Assembly (NCBI RefSeq): GCF_009389715.1
Contig: NC_052399.1
Span: forward strand, 15,379,646 to 15,443,645
Origin: Phoenix dactylifera
Lineage: Eukaryota; Streptophyta; Magnoliopsida; Arecales; Arecaceae
Length of the DNA stretch: 64,000 nucleotides
Direction of reading: 5' to 3'
In this document: positions 47,159 through 62,100 of the stretch, in pieces
How positions within the stretch are numbered: the stretch's first letter is position 1
Layout: the number at the start of each line of letters is the position of its first letter
The notes under the pieces: generated by a model
Database searches by the model: none
The model's input: only the letters and a program-made list of their open reading frames with translations
What the model was told of the DNA's origin: nothing
Made by a program: the position numbers and the translations under genes

Positions 47159-50100
47159 TTAGGATCTATGTGACAAAATTGTTGCAGCAGCAAACAGAGC
47201 TTCCTTTTCAAAAGCCGTCATTTCCAGATCTCTGCACAGATGACATAACTTAGAGCTTCATATAAGTCTTCTAATAACTAGTCAAATAGTCTATATATAT
47301 AACTCCTGCCCATAAGGCAAAATTGATATTATGAGTTGCTTCAATTGCCAATTTAATTATAAATAGAAGTACATCCAAAGTGAATGAGTGGTCTGACCTC
47401 AACTGCTAAAAGTTTATCACATAGTAAAAAAGAAAAAAAAGTAAATATATAGAAAAGGTAGTTTCCCCATCCCTCCAAGTAAATTAACCCCACAGCAACC
47501 CAAGTCTTGGTCAGATTTCATGGATGAGATTGATTGGAATTGGATAAAATAGCAAACATCCACAAAAAATCTTGTTTCGCACCCAGCTGAATGATCTTGG
47601 TAATGACTGGTGAATCATACATCTCTACTTTCTTCTCCTAGAATTTTTTGGAACTAGGTTGAGTTGGAGCAACTGATTTTTGTGACAACAAAATGTGTAG
47701 TGGTCATGCCTTAGTAGTTGTAATAGAGTCTTTGCACTCGCACTTGGTTTTATTACTTCACAAGCTGACTACAAATATATCTTCATTTGAACCTCATTTC
47801 GAGTCACTTTTCTCATGTCTCACTGTATGCCCTGACGGAAGGACACTGTGCACTAGTATAGGTCACCGATATTTTGATGGGCAGGCTACAAGTTTCTTGA
47901 TTAGTGGCTAACTGGTGATTGTGATTGTTGTTGAATATATGAAATCTGCTACCCAAGAAGGCAGTCTTTTCTTAGTTTGAGTTGGGATGATTTATTAGAT
48001 AGTAAAAATATTGTTTTGGTGATTGATCAAAAGAAATCTCATATTTATGATAACAATAAGAAAGTTTTTTTCAAAACTTTTTTTCCTTGCAGAAGATTCT
48101 TTGATATTTGATCAAACACTATAATCCAATTAAGAAGCAAAATTTGTATTCTTGTCATCTTCCTAAGGACCAATGTAACATACTATTACAGTAGAGCGGC
48201 GTCCATGCAAAAAGTTGGAACCATTTGCAGGACTTCTCCCAGTATACCGAACTTTTATGTAATCATAGGTATAAGGATCAAATGAGGTGAACAAGTTCAA
48301 TTAATAGATTAAGTATTGAAAAACGCTTTAATTGGAATCAACATAACTGACTTGGCTGCTATCCTTGGCTCACATATCAGCTAAAGTAAAGCTTGTTGAT
48401 TCATTTTTGACTTTCCTCCTTCCACTTCAAACCTCTATTAAATTATTTCAGCTTTAAGGGAAAGGGTGTGAAGTGTAATTAGATGACTGGTTTATAAAAA
48501 ATATCATGTTGTGCTGTGCTTCGCAGCATAGCAACCACATCATCATCGTATAACTGACATGCATATACTGGGCTACTATTGAGGATGATCACGTGTTGGC
48601 ACCTTTATAACACATTCTCCAAGGACCAAAGAACACCAGTTCAGATCATGAGATGATAACAATGTTTCTTGATTAGTTGAATTTCTCAACAACTATGATT
48701 ATATCGTCTCATGTAACAAATAACACTAATTTACTTTTATAATCTCTTGTTTTATTATGTCAATTAGGATTTTATGTAAATCATAGAATGGAAGCCAAGA
48801 TCCAGATGCAGCATTACATAAACAAGACATGCCTAAAGGGGTATTCATTATCAGAAACAAGTACCTACAAGGGAACCACTCAAGGCTCTATAAGAAGGAC
48901 ATGCCAGCTGGGAGAAAATAATGTACTTCATTTGGCATAGAAAACCTTAATATGTAGTCACATCTGATGTGATTCAAGAGTAAGCATAAGCATATGCCGT
49001 GTCTATTCACAAGCATGCTTATCAGCAACATTTCACACAATGAACTTGTTTAAGATTTCAAGACCAATTATCCATAAGTTTGCTTAAACTAGTAAATGAA
49101 GTCCCACTGCTAAAAACATGCCACCTGCAGCAGTATCTGAAATACAGCAACTCATGCAGCTTTCAGTCTAGACAAATGAAAGTAGTTCAATGAGAGAAGA
49201 TTTCATAAAAGTAGTGAGTCTCAAAAACCATCTATCACTTACTGCATGAAAATAAGGATTTTGCATCCATTCTATCCTAATTTCAAAGAACTCTTTCACT
49301 ACAACTACTTCAGTTCATACCTTTTCACTTTATCTAGAAAGGGCTGTCATATTCAGTGAACAGAGGAGAAACAATCACAAAGACAGAAGATACAGTTTGT
49401 ATAACAGATGCATGACATGGATATGCAGCATTTTGGATGCTTGGTCATGCTATGCTTTTCATGGACTTCAAGTGAAGCCTCAACAAGCCTTATAGAAAAC
49501 AACGGAGAGGGTTCATTTTAGATGATCAGGTTTCTGAATCATAGTGGTAAAAAAAGAAAATCATCAAAATAGCTATTTCCAAAAACCACTCCACTTTAGT
49601 CCTTTTATAAAGGATTTATGAGAACTGTGCTTTAACACAATCCAAAAAAATATGCATGTTTGAAACCTCAGAAAGTTTCAACACAGGATGCATTACCCAA
49701 TCACTACAGATTTTTTTTCCCAAATGACTGGAGCAGTCAACTAAATTTCAGCTAATCAGCAAGTCATAAATTGAACAAATCATCAACACTGTAGCAGTAG
49801 TTAGGTACTGGTAAGCATTTTAATGACCTGCAGAGGCAATAAGCATCAACAAGGCATTTCTACATGGCGAGCTACTTTTAGGATGTAACTCAACAAATGC
49901 AACATGATTAATGTGGTTGTATGTTTATAAGTTCATAAAAGCAGTCTGTCTAAAAATTACTGCAGGAGAAACAGACGACTATCATATATCATAGATCAAT
50001 AAAATGTTGACTTATTATCAGCAAATAAGGATTTATGTTGGTAGCTATATGTTAAAGGACATGTGAATATTAGAACAAGAAAATATGCATTGAAAATAGA

Positions 50101-53100
50101 ATGTTGAGACACTTGGAAAGGTATCCTCACTTTTGGCACAATAAACCTAGGAGTAAAGCAAGTATAGCATTAAACAAGGACAAAAAAAATTCAGATGGAA
50201 TTTTCACTTCCTTGATGCCATCAAGCTGCATACTGCAATTTAAATAGGCACATGAAAACTCATTATCTGGTTAGAACTAATCATCTTCCAATTCATGCTA
50301 ATTTTTGGCTGAGTTTAAATAAATCAGTAGATCATTGCCCCAATTGCAAAAGTAAATTTACCAGCATAAAGATCATGTTTTGTCCTGAGATTTGAAAACC
50401 ATTTCTTTACTCCCACTGAAGGTTTAACATATAGCAATATAACTTTTTTTAGGAGGGAAGAAACTGACCTATTTGGTAGGTCATTATAGTGTGAAGCCAG
50501 ATGGTCAAATAGATCTAAATTATATAAATATATATATGAAGACTCATTTAAATTAAAAAAGTACCAGAATGATAGACTTACTCATCATATTTTCTGAGAC
50601 TTTGGAAAGCAGAAACTAGCTTGTTGCTTATCTGGCTAAGAGTGCCTCCAATCCTTTCAGTCGAGTAAGCATTATGTCTTGAACAATGTTGTAGGGAGAG
50701 ACAGGCCTGAAAAGATATAGTGGTTATATAGGTAGAGCATTAAGAACTAGGTACCATTAAAAACATGCCACAACAACTTTAAAGAATAATATTAATTTTC
50801 AATATCATTAAAGATTCGATCCAAGTACTTGTTAGATGCCATCCCAGATTTGCAAATTGAAGGGTGAAAATATCACCTAAAAGTACATGATTCTGCGAGG
50901 GCTTGCCCTAGTGGTCACATCCCTCAACTTAGCAACCAAAGGTCTTGGGTTTGATTCTTGGGTAGTTCTCATCCCAAAAATCTAGACTTGGATAATTATA
51001 ATGCAGGTGGGTGTCCTCCCTTTTCCTCAAAAAAAAAAAAAAAAAAAAAAAACGCTACATGATTCTGCTATTTGATTGTGAAATTAATTAATTTTACAAA
51101 TTGCTGTGCATTTCTAAGTCCGTCATCAATACCATATCTCCAAAAAAAATTGCAATTCCAATTTGGAAACGGCACATTAAGTTAATTAAGTTTGCTCAAA
51201 AAAATAAAAGCTCTTCGAAAGAACCAAACTTTGGTAAGCAATGGAATCATGCATTCTAGAATGTATGAGGATACATAACATTATATAAAGTCAATTAAGT
51301 TTTCTCAAAAAATTAAAAGCTCTCAGAAGGACCAAACTTTGGTAAGCAATGGAGTCATGCATCCTAGGAAGTAAGAGCATACATAATATTATCTGCATAA
51401 GAACAAAATACCGTAGGTGTTCACAGGTATTGCTGGTGCTGCAGGAAACTCATATATTGATATTGTTTCTATTATTACTGAATTCTGGCTCATATGCTCC
51501 ACGCACTATGCAACATGTTCATAAACATTGACCACCAAAGCCTGCAGCGGTACCAAGCACTTGCAAGAGGCTTGGGGTGATCATTGCGGAATAGCTTTGT
51601 GCATAACTGTTGCTATATGTTGGTTATGAGGGTCTAAAATTGTCCATAGATATAACTTAGGTACATATAACATGCTAATAATCAGATGCATAGGATGTAT
51701 CTAACAGTCCTATGTAAAAACCGGCAAATAAAATAACCTAGCCAAGAAAACCTTCTCAACCTGCGAAGGATCGCCATCAAGGATATGATACTCATATCAA
51801 AACCATATGGAGGCCCTCCTCATGGTTTCTATGCCATTAAGATGGCTCCACAAGGATCTAGAGGACATCTAATGGGGTAATTATCTTTTATTCCACAATT
51901 TGGTTAAGTTCTATGAGACGATACATGGTACAATTTTTGTAAAGAAGAAAGAAAAACAGAGGCTTACCATCATTTCTAGCATTCCTTCTATCATAGAATG
52001 AAACCTTGTCTAATTATGACATATGATTTGTAAATTTGGCATGCATATACACTAAAAGTGAGTGCACAAAGAAAAGAGAATAAGAGCCAGGAATAGATTT
52101 ACACAAGCTTTTGGGACCAGCTATGCACAAGTTTAGAGGAGGGAACCAGACTACGTTCTTATAGCTATACTATTTGGCCTATAGTCAGCATACCAAAGTG
52201 ATGCAAGTGAATGTAATCCAGTACAAAGACACAAGGATAAACCTAAGATGATAACAAAGATACATGGTTCTGTGAATGACAGAATCATACACACCCTGTA
52301 TCATGCCAACACCTTGTCAGCAAAGTATAGAAATAGGATCCAAAACTCTACCCCTGCCAGTCAATTTCACCATTTTGTCAAGGACCATCATCTTACTCGC
52401 AATCCTTCCTAAAACCTTAAACATTCCCACTCATTTAGTTTCTCCCAATTTATCTTGGTCATTGCACACCTCTTCACTCCCTCGTCAATACATAATAACA
52501 ATATTCTCTATATGTTGAAAGAATTCCCAAATTATTCTCAATTATCTTCTCTATCAATAATTCTCCAAATTATTCTGTATACAAGTTACTTAGAGATATA
52601 TTACACAATTTATTCACAGATTCACAACTAGTGCAAGAAACCTTTCACTATTTACAACTTCATGCTCTATCTTTTTGCTGGTTTTCTTCCTCTCCTTTGG
52701 TTTTTGTGTCCTTGTATTTACATCTCCCATGCTTGTTGGAATGTGAATACAGATATTTCAGTTATCATACCTTCATTATTTTCATTATTTTTTCTCAAAT
52801 TCTAGTCATCCAAATTCCTTTCTGAATTCTTGACAATTTTTTTCAGCTTCTCCTGAACTCCGAACCGTCTCCTATAGCCTCATTGTTCCTCATTGCCAAA
52901 CTTGTGACCAAGTTTTGATGTCAAATTGTCAATTATGTTATTTCATTGGCCCATACTATCTAGAAGTGGAAATAAAAAGCAGCAGGGAAGAGCAAATCAC
53001 AAATGCATGGATGCAAAAGATGGGAGCCTAGCGCTTCCTAGCATCCAACAAACAAAAGCATTGACAAAAGGCGATAAGATAAAACATATTTCTAAAAGTT

Positions 53101-56100
53101 GTAATATGACTCATGAAAAAGACTTGCAAGAACCAAAATTATGAAAGAAAAATGCATTAGGAGGGAATAAAAGATTACTATAGATAAGGAAACTGATGAA
53201 GCATTGGGAGATATCAACTGTATGCAAACTCACACTAACCCCCATCCACCCATAATGTCAAATTTGGGACGTAACAACCAAAGAAAGTTACTCAAAGGGA
53301 AAGGAGAAGCATTGTATCGCATGCTACTCTGTGAAGTAGTCAAGCTGAAGATTTAAGTGAATGGTGGGTAAAGATAATATCGGTGAGGTTATATTTCCTG
53401 GTGTTATGTTGCCTATCAATCTACGTCTACATTTATGAAATGCACATGGAAAACCCAAAAAATACCAAGTTACCAATATATCTGGTACTCTAATTTTGCA
53501 TGTTAGGTCCAGCAATAGTCACTTGAACCAGTGAGGAGTTAAACAATCTTTTTAAAAAAGTCTTAACCGTAATCCAGTTCTTAGCCATAACATTTGAGCA
53601 CTAACTGGCATCCAGTTTCTTAGCCTTCCAAAAACCATGAAACTAGAAATTAACGCCATTACATGAGATTTAGAGCATATATATATATATATATATGGAC
53701 ACATCAGCACCAAGCAGCCTGGAGTACGAATCAGTGAATCCATGGACACATTTGCACATATCTCCTGCACATTGGTTTAAAAAGGGAAAAAGGAGGAAGC
53801 TTCTTGTTGTGCAGCCCCTATATCTTGATACATCACTTGCACTCCATGTTCATAGTCCACTAAGGTAAAAGAACAATAATGTCTAGTAGAAGTCCATTAG
53901 AATAAATAGTACTTAATACAAAAACTAATTGAAAAATGCAAAAATCATAAACATTAAGAAAAAGAACAAAAGCTTCAAGCCCGATGTCTAATTTATATCT
54001 CTTCATGAATCAGGTCCAAATTTTCTTTCCATTGTCAACAATTCATAAGTTGTCTAAAAGGCAGCATGAAAAAAGATATGAAGAGATGAAAGTGCAGCTC
54101 CTCTGAATGCAACATGCCTATACAAAATAAACTTATAAGCAAAAGGTAATATAAATTGTTCCTAATGAAGTTAATAGTGCCACTACCTGAAAAGCATGTG
54201 CCAAGAGAAGTTTAGCCACCTCTGAAGAAATTTTCTTGACAATGTTTTTTGTACTTGTGGCAGTCGAAAAGAAACTCAGAACAGACTCCAGTGTTGCATC
54301 ATATGACGTTTCATTTGACCTTCGAGTACGAACAGAAGACTAAAGTGACAGACAGAAGTAGAGGAAACAATGCTTCAATGAGTTTCTGCTATCAGGCATT
54401 ACAGCTAAAAGCAACTGAATTGTCATAACAAGGTCATAAATTAGAAAAAAAAATAATTCATGGTTGGAATAAATGAACAGAAAAAAGGCAATGTCTCAGC
54501 ATACCTTATCCACTCAAGGAAGCACTAGTTTGTTAATAATAAGTGGCAATTTTTGTTTTTGTTATCGTAATAAGAATCATCATATTCAAAAGATATCAGT
54601 AAAGCAGACCTAATGGCATGCATCACCGCTCATGCCACCGATATAACCTTAACAACATTCAGCACACTCCTGATCAAATCTACTACAAGACCCCTGGCTG
54701 AAGTTTTAAAAGATGGGTCTTCAGCTAAATGATTTAAAACGAGCAAAATTTGACCATCCATTCAAATGGTTGATCTGTATCGTCCATTACTTGTTCCTTT
54801 TGCCAGCTTGCCCATATGCGCCTTCAGAATCTTCTCCATTACCAATTTAGTGCAGTAAAGTCATCATAAAGATCGAAACAACACTAATGTATGATCTAAG
54901 ATTGATTTCAGATCTCCAGAATTTCTTTAACATTTATATCCAGGTATCCTATTTACTCTGAGAAAATCAGTATCTGTAATCAGATTCTGCAAATATTGCA
55001 TCTCTGACATCCGTAGGAATCTAACTAATAGAGTTGATTCCTCGGGCATTATCTACATTAAAGACATATAGGTAAACAGTTAAACATTTGGCACCGTCCT
55101 AATAGAGATGGAATTGGGGTTGCAGTAAAATTAAACTTTCCGTATTAACTATGACTGAAATCCTAATGGATATTTAATTGTAATAGATGATATAACAGAA
55201 ATGACATAATGTCAGCAAAACTTGATTATCTTGCTAATTTATGCCTCCTGAAGTATGGGGGTCCACATTTGGATGGAGAAAGATATATACTACTACAGGT
55301 GCTCCATACATTAGAGGAAGCACTGGCGTGCGCAATCCCTTTGGTAAATGCACTCCACTTTTTGCCGGTACACTCCTAATAAGTGTTTGATGAACTAAAT
55401 ATAATACAAGACCTCATCTAAAAAGGCTATCTGAAAGATATTATTTACGTTCCTTGGCCTTATATAAGTATCCATGATCTACCTAGAGCATAGCCGATGT
55501 TGGATTAAACACACATTCATACAGGTCCTCAGACTAAAATGGAATGTATATGACAAGGCTCAAAAGGCCATGGATGAAGGAAGGCCTACAATAGTTTGCA
55601 GTATCCTACTAGAGATGCATTCAAGGTTTGTAGTACTAGTTTTGATACCCATACTGTTATCATTCTAGTACAATGTCAATACAAGTTGGTTCATGGTGCC
55701 TACACTCCGCCTGTACTGAGCATCAATCTACCACGGTATGGTACGGTACATCTAGTATGGGTAGTACACCCGGAATGTGGCAGGAAACCCGATACAGGGC
55801 AGTACAGCTAGTATGGCAAACCATGGATGTATTCAATTATTAAACAATGATAGTTCCATTATACGAATTCTATTGACTGAACTCAGCAATGATGAAAGAA
55901 CCATAGCAATTTAAGACAGTTTAGTGTTATAAGAACAAAACTAACACCTCCATAATGGCATGACAATAAAAAAAAGTTAGTAGAACTCAGCACACAGGCT
56001 TGAGATATGCATATGTGTGTGCAGGGGGGCAGGCAGGCATGTGCACACACTGAATATGTGCATGCATGTCCATGTGTAGTGCCACTTTAAAAAAAGATGC

Positions 56101-59100
56101 AGAATAGTGCATGAGCAATCATTTAAGATCTTATGGCTCTCATCAGTCTATTTATATTAACTCAGGTGATTGAGTTGGCATACCTTTGTAGTATACTTTG
56201 AAAAGTACTGCAAAATTATTTCCAACTTCCATTTAGGTTCAGAGAAAACCTGTGTACCAACAGTACAAATACAAAACTAAGAAAAAAAGGAAGGAAAAAA
56301 TAAAAAATCAAGACAGCAGATTTTGTGAAAACACTGTTGGTGTCAATGCACAAAAGAGAAATATATGCAATTAAAATCAATACGATTCGTCTGATTTTAC
56401 ATGTAAGGAATAAGTTAAACCTACAAAACACGAGGAAAAAAAAAAACACATACGAGCATAAGAGGTATAGACAATCTACATACCAATCCCTTAAATTAAT
56501 AGCAAACCCAGTGATATGTAACAAAATTTGGATATAAACAGATTTTTTCCATATAAAAGATGTTATCATACATCCTTCAATAAAGTCAAGGACCAAAACT
56601 GCTTTTTGATGAAGTGAATGCTATTACCATCATTATACTAAGGAAGCCCTTGTCCAAAAGTCTACCATGACAACTAAGTCATCACTGTAAAGAAATTGTA
56701 TCATGCCTGCGCAAAGATTTCATGCCCTTAACAGATGTAATGCACACTCTCTGAGTTTCATGGTTCGAAGCATCATTTTCGTTAAATTTTAACATTTTAA
56801 AGATTCATCACATGACACTAGTGCAACATTCAAGAAAAGAATCTTGTTTTCCTGTCGATGTGTGTGTCATCAGACGACAATGAAAACTATAGGTTATGGA
56901 CCACTTGGTTACCTATCGGTTCATTGAGATTGAACAAAGAAACACATATTGTTTATGTTCTGTTGAGGACTCCTCACCCATAGCTTCTGATCAGTGAACT
57001 GGCCTTCACAATCTCAAAGCACAGAACATTGCTTCTGTTGATAGTACAGGACAGGAGTTATTCTACATATTTGTATCATCAAGCCACCAAAGGGTTAAAA
57101 TAGGGCTTGTCGTATTTACTTTAGCTTCTCTTCATTTCCAAGTCCTGCTGCAAAGGCTGGTTAAGCTTTGAGATCACATGACAAATTTTGTGATCAGTTC
57201 CTTGATTTGATAAATCTGATTGATGGTTATTTACAAAATTTAGCACTAAATACAGATCATGCTTATTTAGTATTTAGAATCTTCTACAGTCATATCCTTG
57301 CTTGAGGTCTTTAATTTACTACTTTGTTGGTTACGATGCAAAGAGCACATTATTTTTGTTCATTATCTTTTAGTTCTCTAAGAGACTTCTTAGCTAATTT
57401 TGTACCAATCTTCCAGTACCAAAACCCAGACCAATTCTTTTTTTGACATATTTTGGCTCTTTTTCCAGTTCTTGTGGGCCACCAGTTGTTTCGTGGGTTT
57501 GGAAAGTGGAAACACCTTCCTCAAATAATATCCCCATTTTGAGGTTACACAACACTGGTGATCATATGATTTGTTTGGCTATTATGCTTTTGACTTGTAA
57601 ATTGCTTAACTATTTATAAGCCAATTTTACTTGTTAGTAGCCTTATCTGCTTTTGCCCTTGAGCCAGCCCCTATGGTCTTTTGAACCCCACATCTGGTTT
57701 ATTTGCATCACGCCTTTTCTCTAGTCTCTAAGGTTCTTGACAGCATAGCCTTCTTTGACATGGCTTTCATTTGGCTTGTTTGCATTAGCATTATTATGAG
57801 TGGTATCTCTAGGGGTTACAAATCGAAATGTACATGAAGCAGCCTCTCAATACAATTAAGCACACAACTGATGAATTTCTGCCACGCGAACTAGTGAAGT
57901 GAGAAGGATCTGCTTCATTCAGGCAAAAAAATATATAATCCAGATGCTTTAAAAAAGAAGAATAGCGATCACATGTGGACGCAGAACCTTAAGCCAAGAG
58001 AACAGTCAAAAATTATCAAATATAATATACAACTTTGAACATCAGATGACCCTTTCTTTGTGTTTGAGTCATCGACTATGTGTCTCCTTATCTCTCATGA
58101 ATAGGAAGAAGGTGAGGTCAAGTGCAAGGCATGGAAGACCCCATAGACCACAGCATGAAGAGCACACAAATGACATATCTGTTGTTTCAACAAGCATAAC
58201 TAAGCACTCAAGAACAATATGAATAGTGAGAGAGAAAGAGAAAAAACCATAACTAGTCTCTAAAGAAATTTTTCATTGATTCCAACCCTTGCCTATTTGT
58301 TGGCCTGAGCATAACAAAAAGCATTTCAAGCTAATGCAATAAGCAAAAACCAACATCCGCTGTCCCATAAACAGGGACAATCATGTTAGCCATTACAATA
58401 TTTAATAGATGCGGAAAAATAAATATGTTCCCAATAAGAATGTTAACTTTTCACCAAAACAAAAAAAAAAAATAAGAATGTTAACCATAACAAGCAACCA
58501 GTCCCTCCCTTACAAAGAAGATTGCAACTTAAGAGGTAAAGCATCGGCAAACAATAGTAAATTGAGGACAAAGAATAGGAGGCAAGATGCAAAAAGGAGA
58601 TGTTAATGGTCTTGGACTTACCATAAGAAAGGGGGATATATAGTCTTTATTGTAGGTTAGTTCATCCAAAATGATCTCCAACATAGGAACCCTAAATCCG
58701 AAGGTCAAAACATCAAATTTGCAACAGACTAGATATAGAACAATCAAAAATGCCACCAGCATGAAAGGGGGAAATTATGCCACCTGAAGCCATCAACTCT
58801 AGTAGTAAGTCCTTGAAGATCTGCTTCTTTCCTTATTAAATCTAGCTCCATAATCTAAAAATGATATAAAAGGTTCAGTCTCTAAACAGAAGCTCCAAAT
58901 TAAGTCTCAAATGTAAGCACAGCAATTCCCACCAGCGTCATAAGTTTTTGCACAGCAACACATGTTCCTTTTTCTAGTTCAGATAATGCAATTGCTAGAG
59001 AAACATTGGAAATATGAGCTTCTTTATCACAAGAATCTTTCACAAATCTCAGATCTTGAACATTCTTTGCAATATGATGATGGCATCGCCTATACATAAT

Positions 59101-62100
59101 GGACATGCAATCCCTTACTAAAGTTTTGAAGTTTAATTTTCGTGATCCCTGCAAGATACATACAAATTTAAATAAATCCATTTCACTGATATTGCTAGAA
59201 ACTACTCCAGGATAATTTATGCAAAAGAGATAAAACACAACAGACCACATAGCACTTAATATAAATAGTTAAGATGGATAGTTTCATAATTTTCTGATGA
59301 CTTCTGAAACACTAGAATATACCAGAAGCATATTTAGTATAGACTCCCTGAAAAGGACCCATTTTGATGTCTCTGCAGTAAAATTAAAAAGGAAATGAAT
59401 ACAAGAGAACAAAATAGAACATGGGAAAAAAGGGAACAACACAAATACCATCTGGAAGTCTATTACCTTTGTACAAAGTCTGACGAGGTAAGAAATCTGC
59501 CTCAAGAACATTGACAAGATATTGGAACAACAGCATATACTCTACAGACTAAAACATGAAAAAAAATATATTAGTTCGAATACAGTTACAAAATAACAAT
59601 CCATATAACATCTAAATAACAGAAAACAGCATATCCACTGCGTTTTGGAGCAAGGATCTTATCATTTCATCATATCTATTAATTAACATTTTTTTCCTTG
59701 GAAAACCTTTTCCTAGATCTTTCTTCTATTATAAGTTTTAGGCACATCCCAAAGTCCATTGTGCTGATGCGGCAATAAGGCGGAAGTCTGCAAGGGGCAG
59801 ATATCTATCATGCAAATTCAATGGTGTGTCGAAGTGAACTCAAGAGAAAGATGAGGTAGATGGGAACTCATAGTGTTTAGGATAATGACTTGCAGTTTAA
59901 GGAAATGCAAGACATTTTTCAATATTTGAGATCAATGTGTAATACCACAAACATTTAATTATTCTATGATGCATCACAAACATCATATAAACATTTTCCC
60001 AATGTTAACTGCATTCCAGCCATCATTTATAGCAAAACTCACAGAACTAAAACACTTAAGTGTTAAAGACTGTTTGCAAATATAAATAAAATTAAAAGCA
60101 TTCTAAAAGGCAATGACTTGAGAAAAAAAAAGTTCCAAAAATAATCACAAACTTTATAACTCAAATCTGATACAGTTGCTTCAATTTTGTAAAATATAAA
60201 TTATTATAAATTTAGAACAAATTTGTAGAAGAAACATCTCAGAGCCACATTTCTCTGTACATAAGGCGAAAGGCTTGGAAAACAAAGACCTATGTGGACT
60301 CCGAAGCCATGACCTCTACCAGAGCAAAATCTTATTGTGCTAAATTCATGCAGTTTTCTAGAAATCATTAGAATGCATGTATACTTGCCTTCATTGCCAA
60401 TTGAAAATCGGTTTTATTGACTGCTAGAGCCATGTCTTCTACCAGGGCAGAAAATCTCTGGAAATAAGGGGAAAAAAGACCCATTGTTAGAATGGAAAAA
60501 TTTACTATTTTATATATCAATCATATAAGACTAAATATCACCTAGAAGTCCTGGAAAGATAAAATAAAGGCCTCTCTGAGAAAAAGGTAAGAACAATTCC
60601 AACTTTTGATGATTACAGAAACTATGCTTCCTAGGTGCTATTGATCAAAGTTACCAACATATGATACATGCACCCCAAAAGAGAAGAGCTTGAAAGATGC
60701 AACCAGAAGATCTACAGACAAAGTAGAACAATGCAAGTACAATAGATTAAAAAATGTTGCTTTTGTGGAATAGATAAAAAATTGGTTGCATTTGTCAATG
60801 CATCTTCCTCAGGTTACAGTAAATCGGTGCACAGCAAAAGTAGTAAAGGGGCTTGATCAAACTTCAAGTTGATGATGCGCCTAAAACTTTCACTGATAAA
60901 ATTATGTACACAAAGATAATAGCAGCAGAAGTCATCAATTTCTTTCAGCAAAAAGCGGATAAGTAGCTCTGTTCATTAAATATGATTCAAAGATTTAGAC
61001 TGCTTCCACTCTCACTCTCACTCTTTTAGGCATATATAAACTCATAATTACTAAGTTAATTGTCTTACTCATTCTCATTCCCTCTCTAAATCCTGTTATT
61101 AGCCTTTAAGAGGATGAATTGTAATGGTAAGATGAGAGATAGGAAAGGGGAATTAAATGATGCTTTGATTATTCTATTATCTGGAATAACCCTAATTTAT
61201 GAGTAAGACCCCAAAAAGTATTTGACATGGTTAGGCGGGGAGAATCTGCAGTCTTCAACTCATGAGCTTGATGAGTAGACCAATTCCTCTACCCCACTTC
61301 TTCCCTTGACGCTCTTCCCACCAGGGTTCCCTGACTTTGGTTGCTTGGCTGGAATAGAACCAAAGCTTAGTTTGCGGCTAGGCACTCTAGTTGGAGCTCC
61401 ACTCTTCCCCTCTCCCACCCTTCGTGCACGAGCAAAGCCGCCCTCTTCGAGGCTGCCTGGAAAAAGAAAAGAAGAGTAGCGCGCCAAAGCAACGAAGTAG
61501 ACAATTGCCCCACCCGAGCAACCTGTAATTGCTTTGTCCACAACACTGATCCTATTGTAACAAGATACCAGTGTCAGTAGGAGCAAGAAAAAGACATACA
61601 GCAGGCAACAATCCTGGACTCTTATACATATTGTATTAGAATGACTACTTTCTAATTTTGGTGACTATAGCATAGCTCTAAGCCCCTACAACTCAGCACT
61701 TGTCGACAAACCTTCAACATATTTGCTTCCAAACTTAAATCATTCTTTCTCATTCATCATAAGAGTATTATCCACAATTACAGCAAGCATTTTCATGTTT
61801 TCCTAAAACCTCCAATTTTTTCAATTCAGATCCTTTGGACTCTTATACACCATTGCATGTTCTCATTTTAGATGTCTTTTACATCTATGAGACACATGAT
61901 CATGCTTATCCAATCATTTGATACTATCTTCATCTACTGCAACCTTGAAACATCCACTAATGTCCTAGGCCTATCATTTCTTTGTTGCTATTTCACAACA
62001 ATGTCCTTGTCTACGTTTCAGTTTTGTTGCATTCATCTTATGTGCCCATAAAACACTCATACTGTGCCAGCTCATTGGTCTATTGCTGGCTGCTAATATT

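Larger units (their letters stand above)
50707..54186 (-). other. SNI1 intron 13 (3.5 kb)
   Basis: Non-coding. It contains a tRNA-derived SINE (50897-51055), a 109-bp tandem duplication (51181-51396) and a TA microsatellite (53677-53696). Short ORFs have no recognised domain. Confidence 0.65.

Noticed and set aside
60380-60390. An apparent GC-AG intron (AAG|GCAAGT) after SNI1 exon 6
   Set aside because: A normal GT donor four bases later (GCAA|GTATAC) leaves one base that joins exon 7 in frame and restores the family sequence, so no GC donor is needed.
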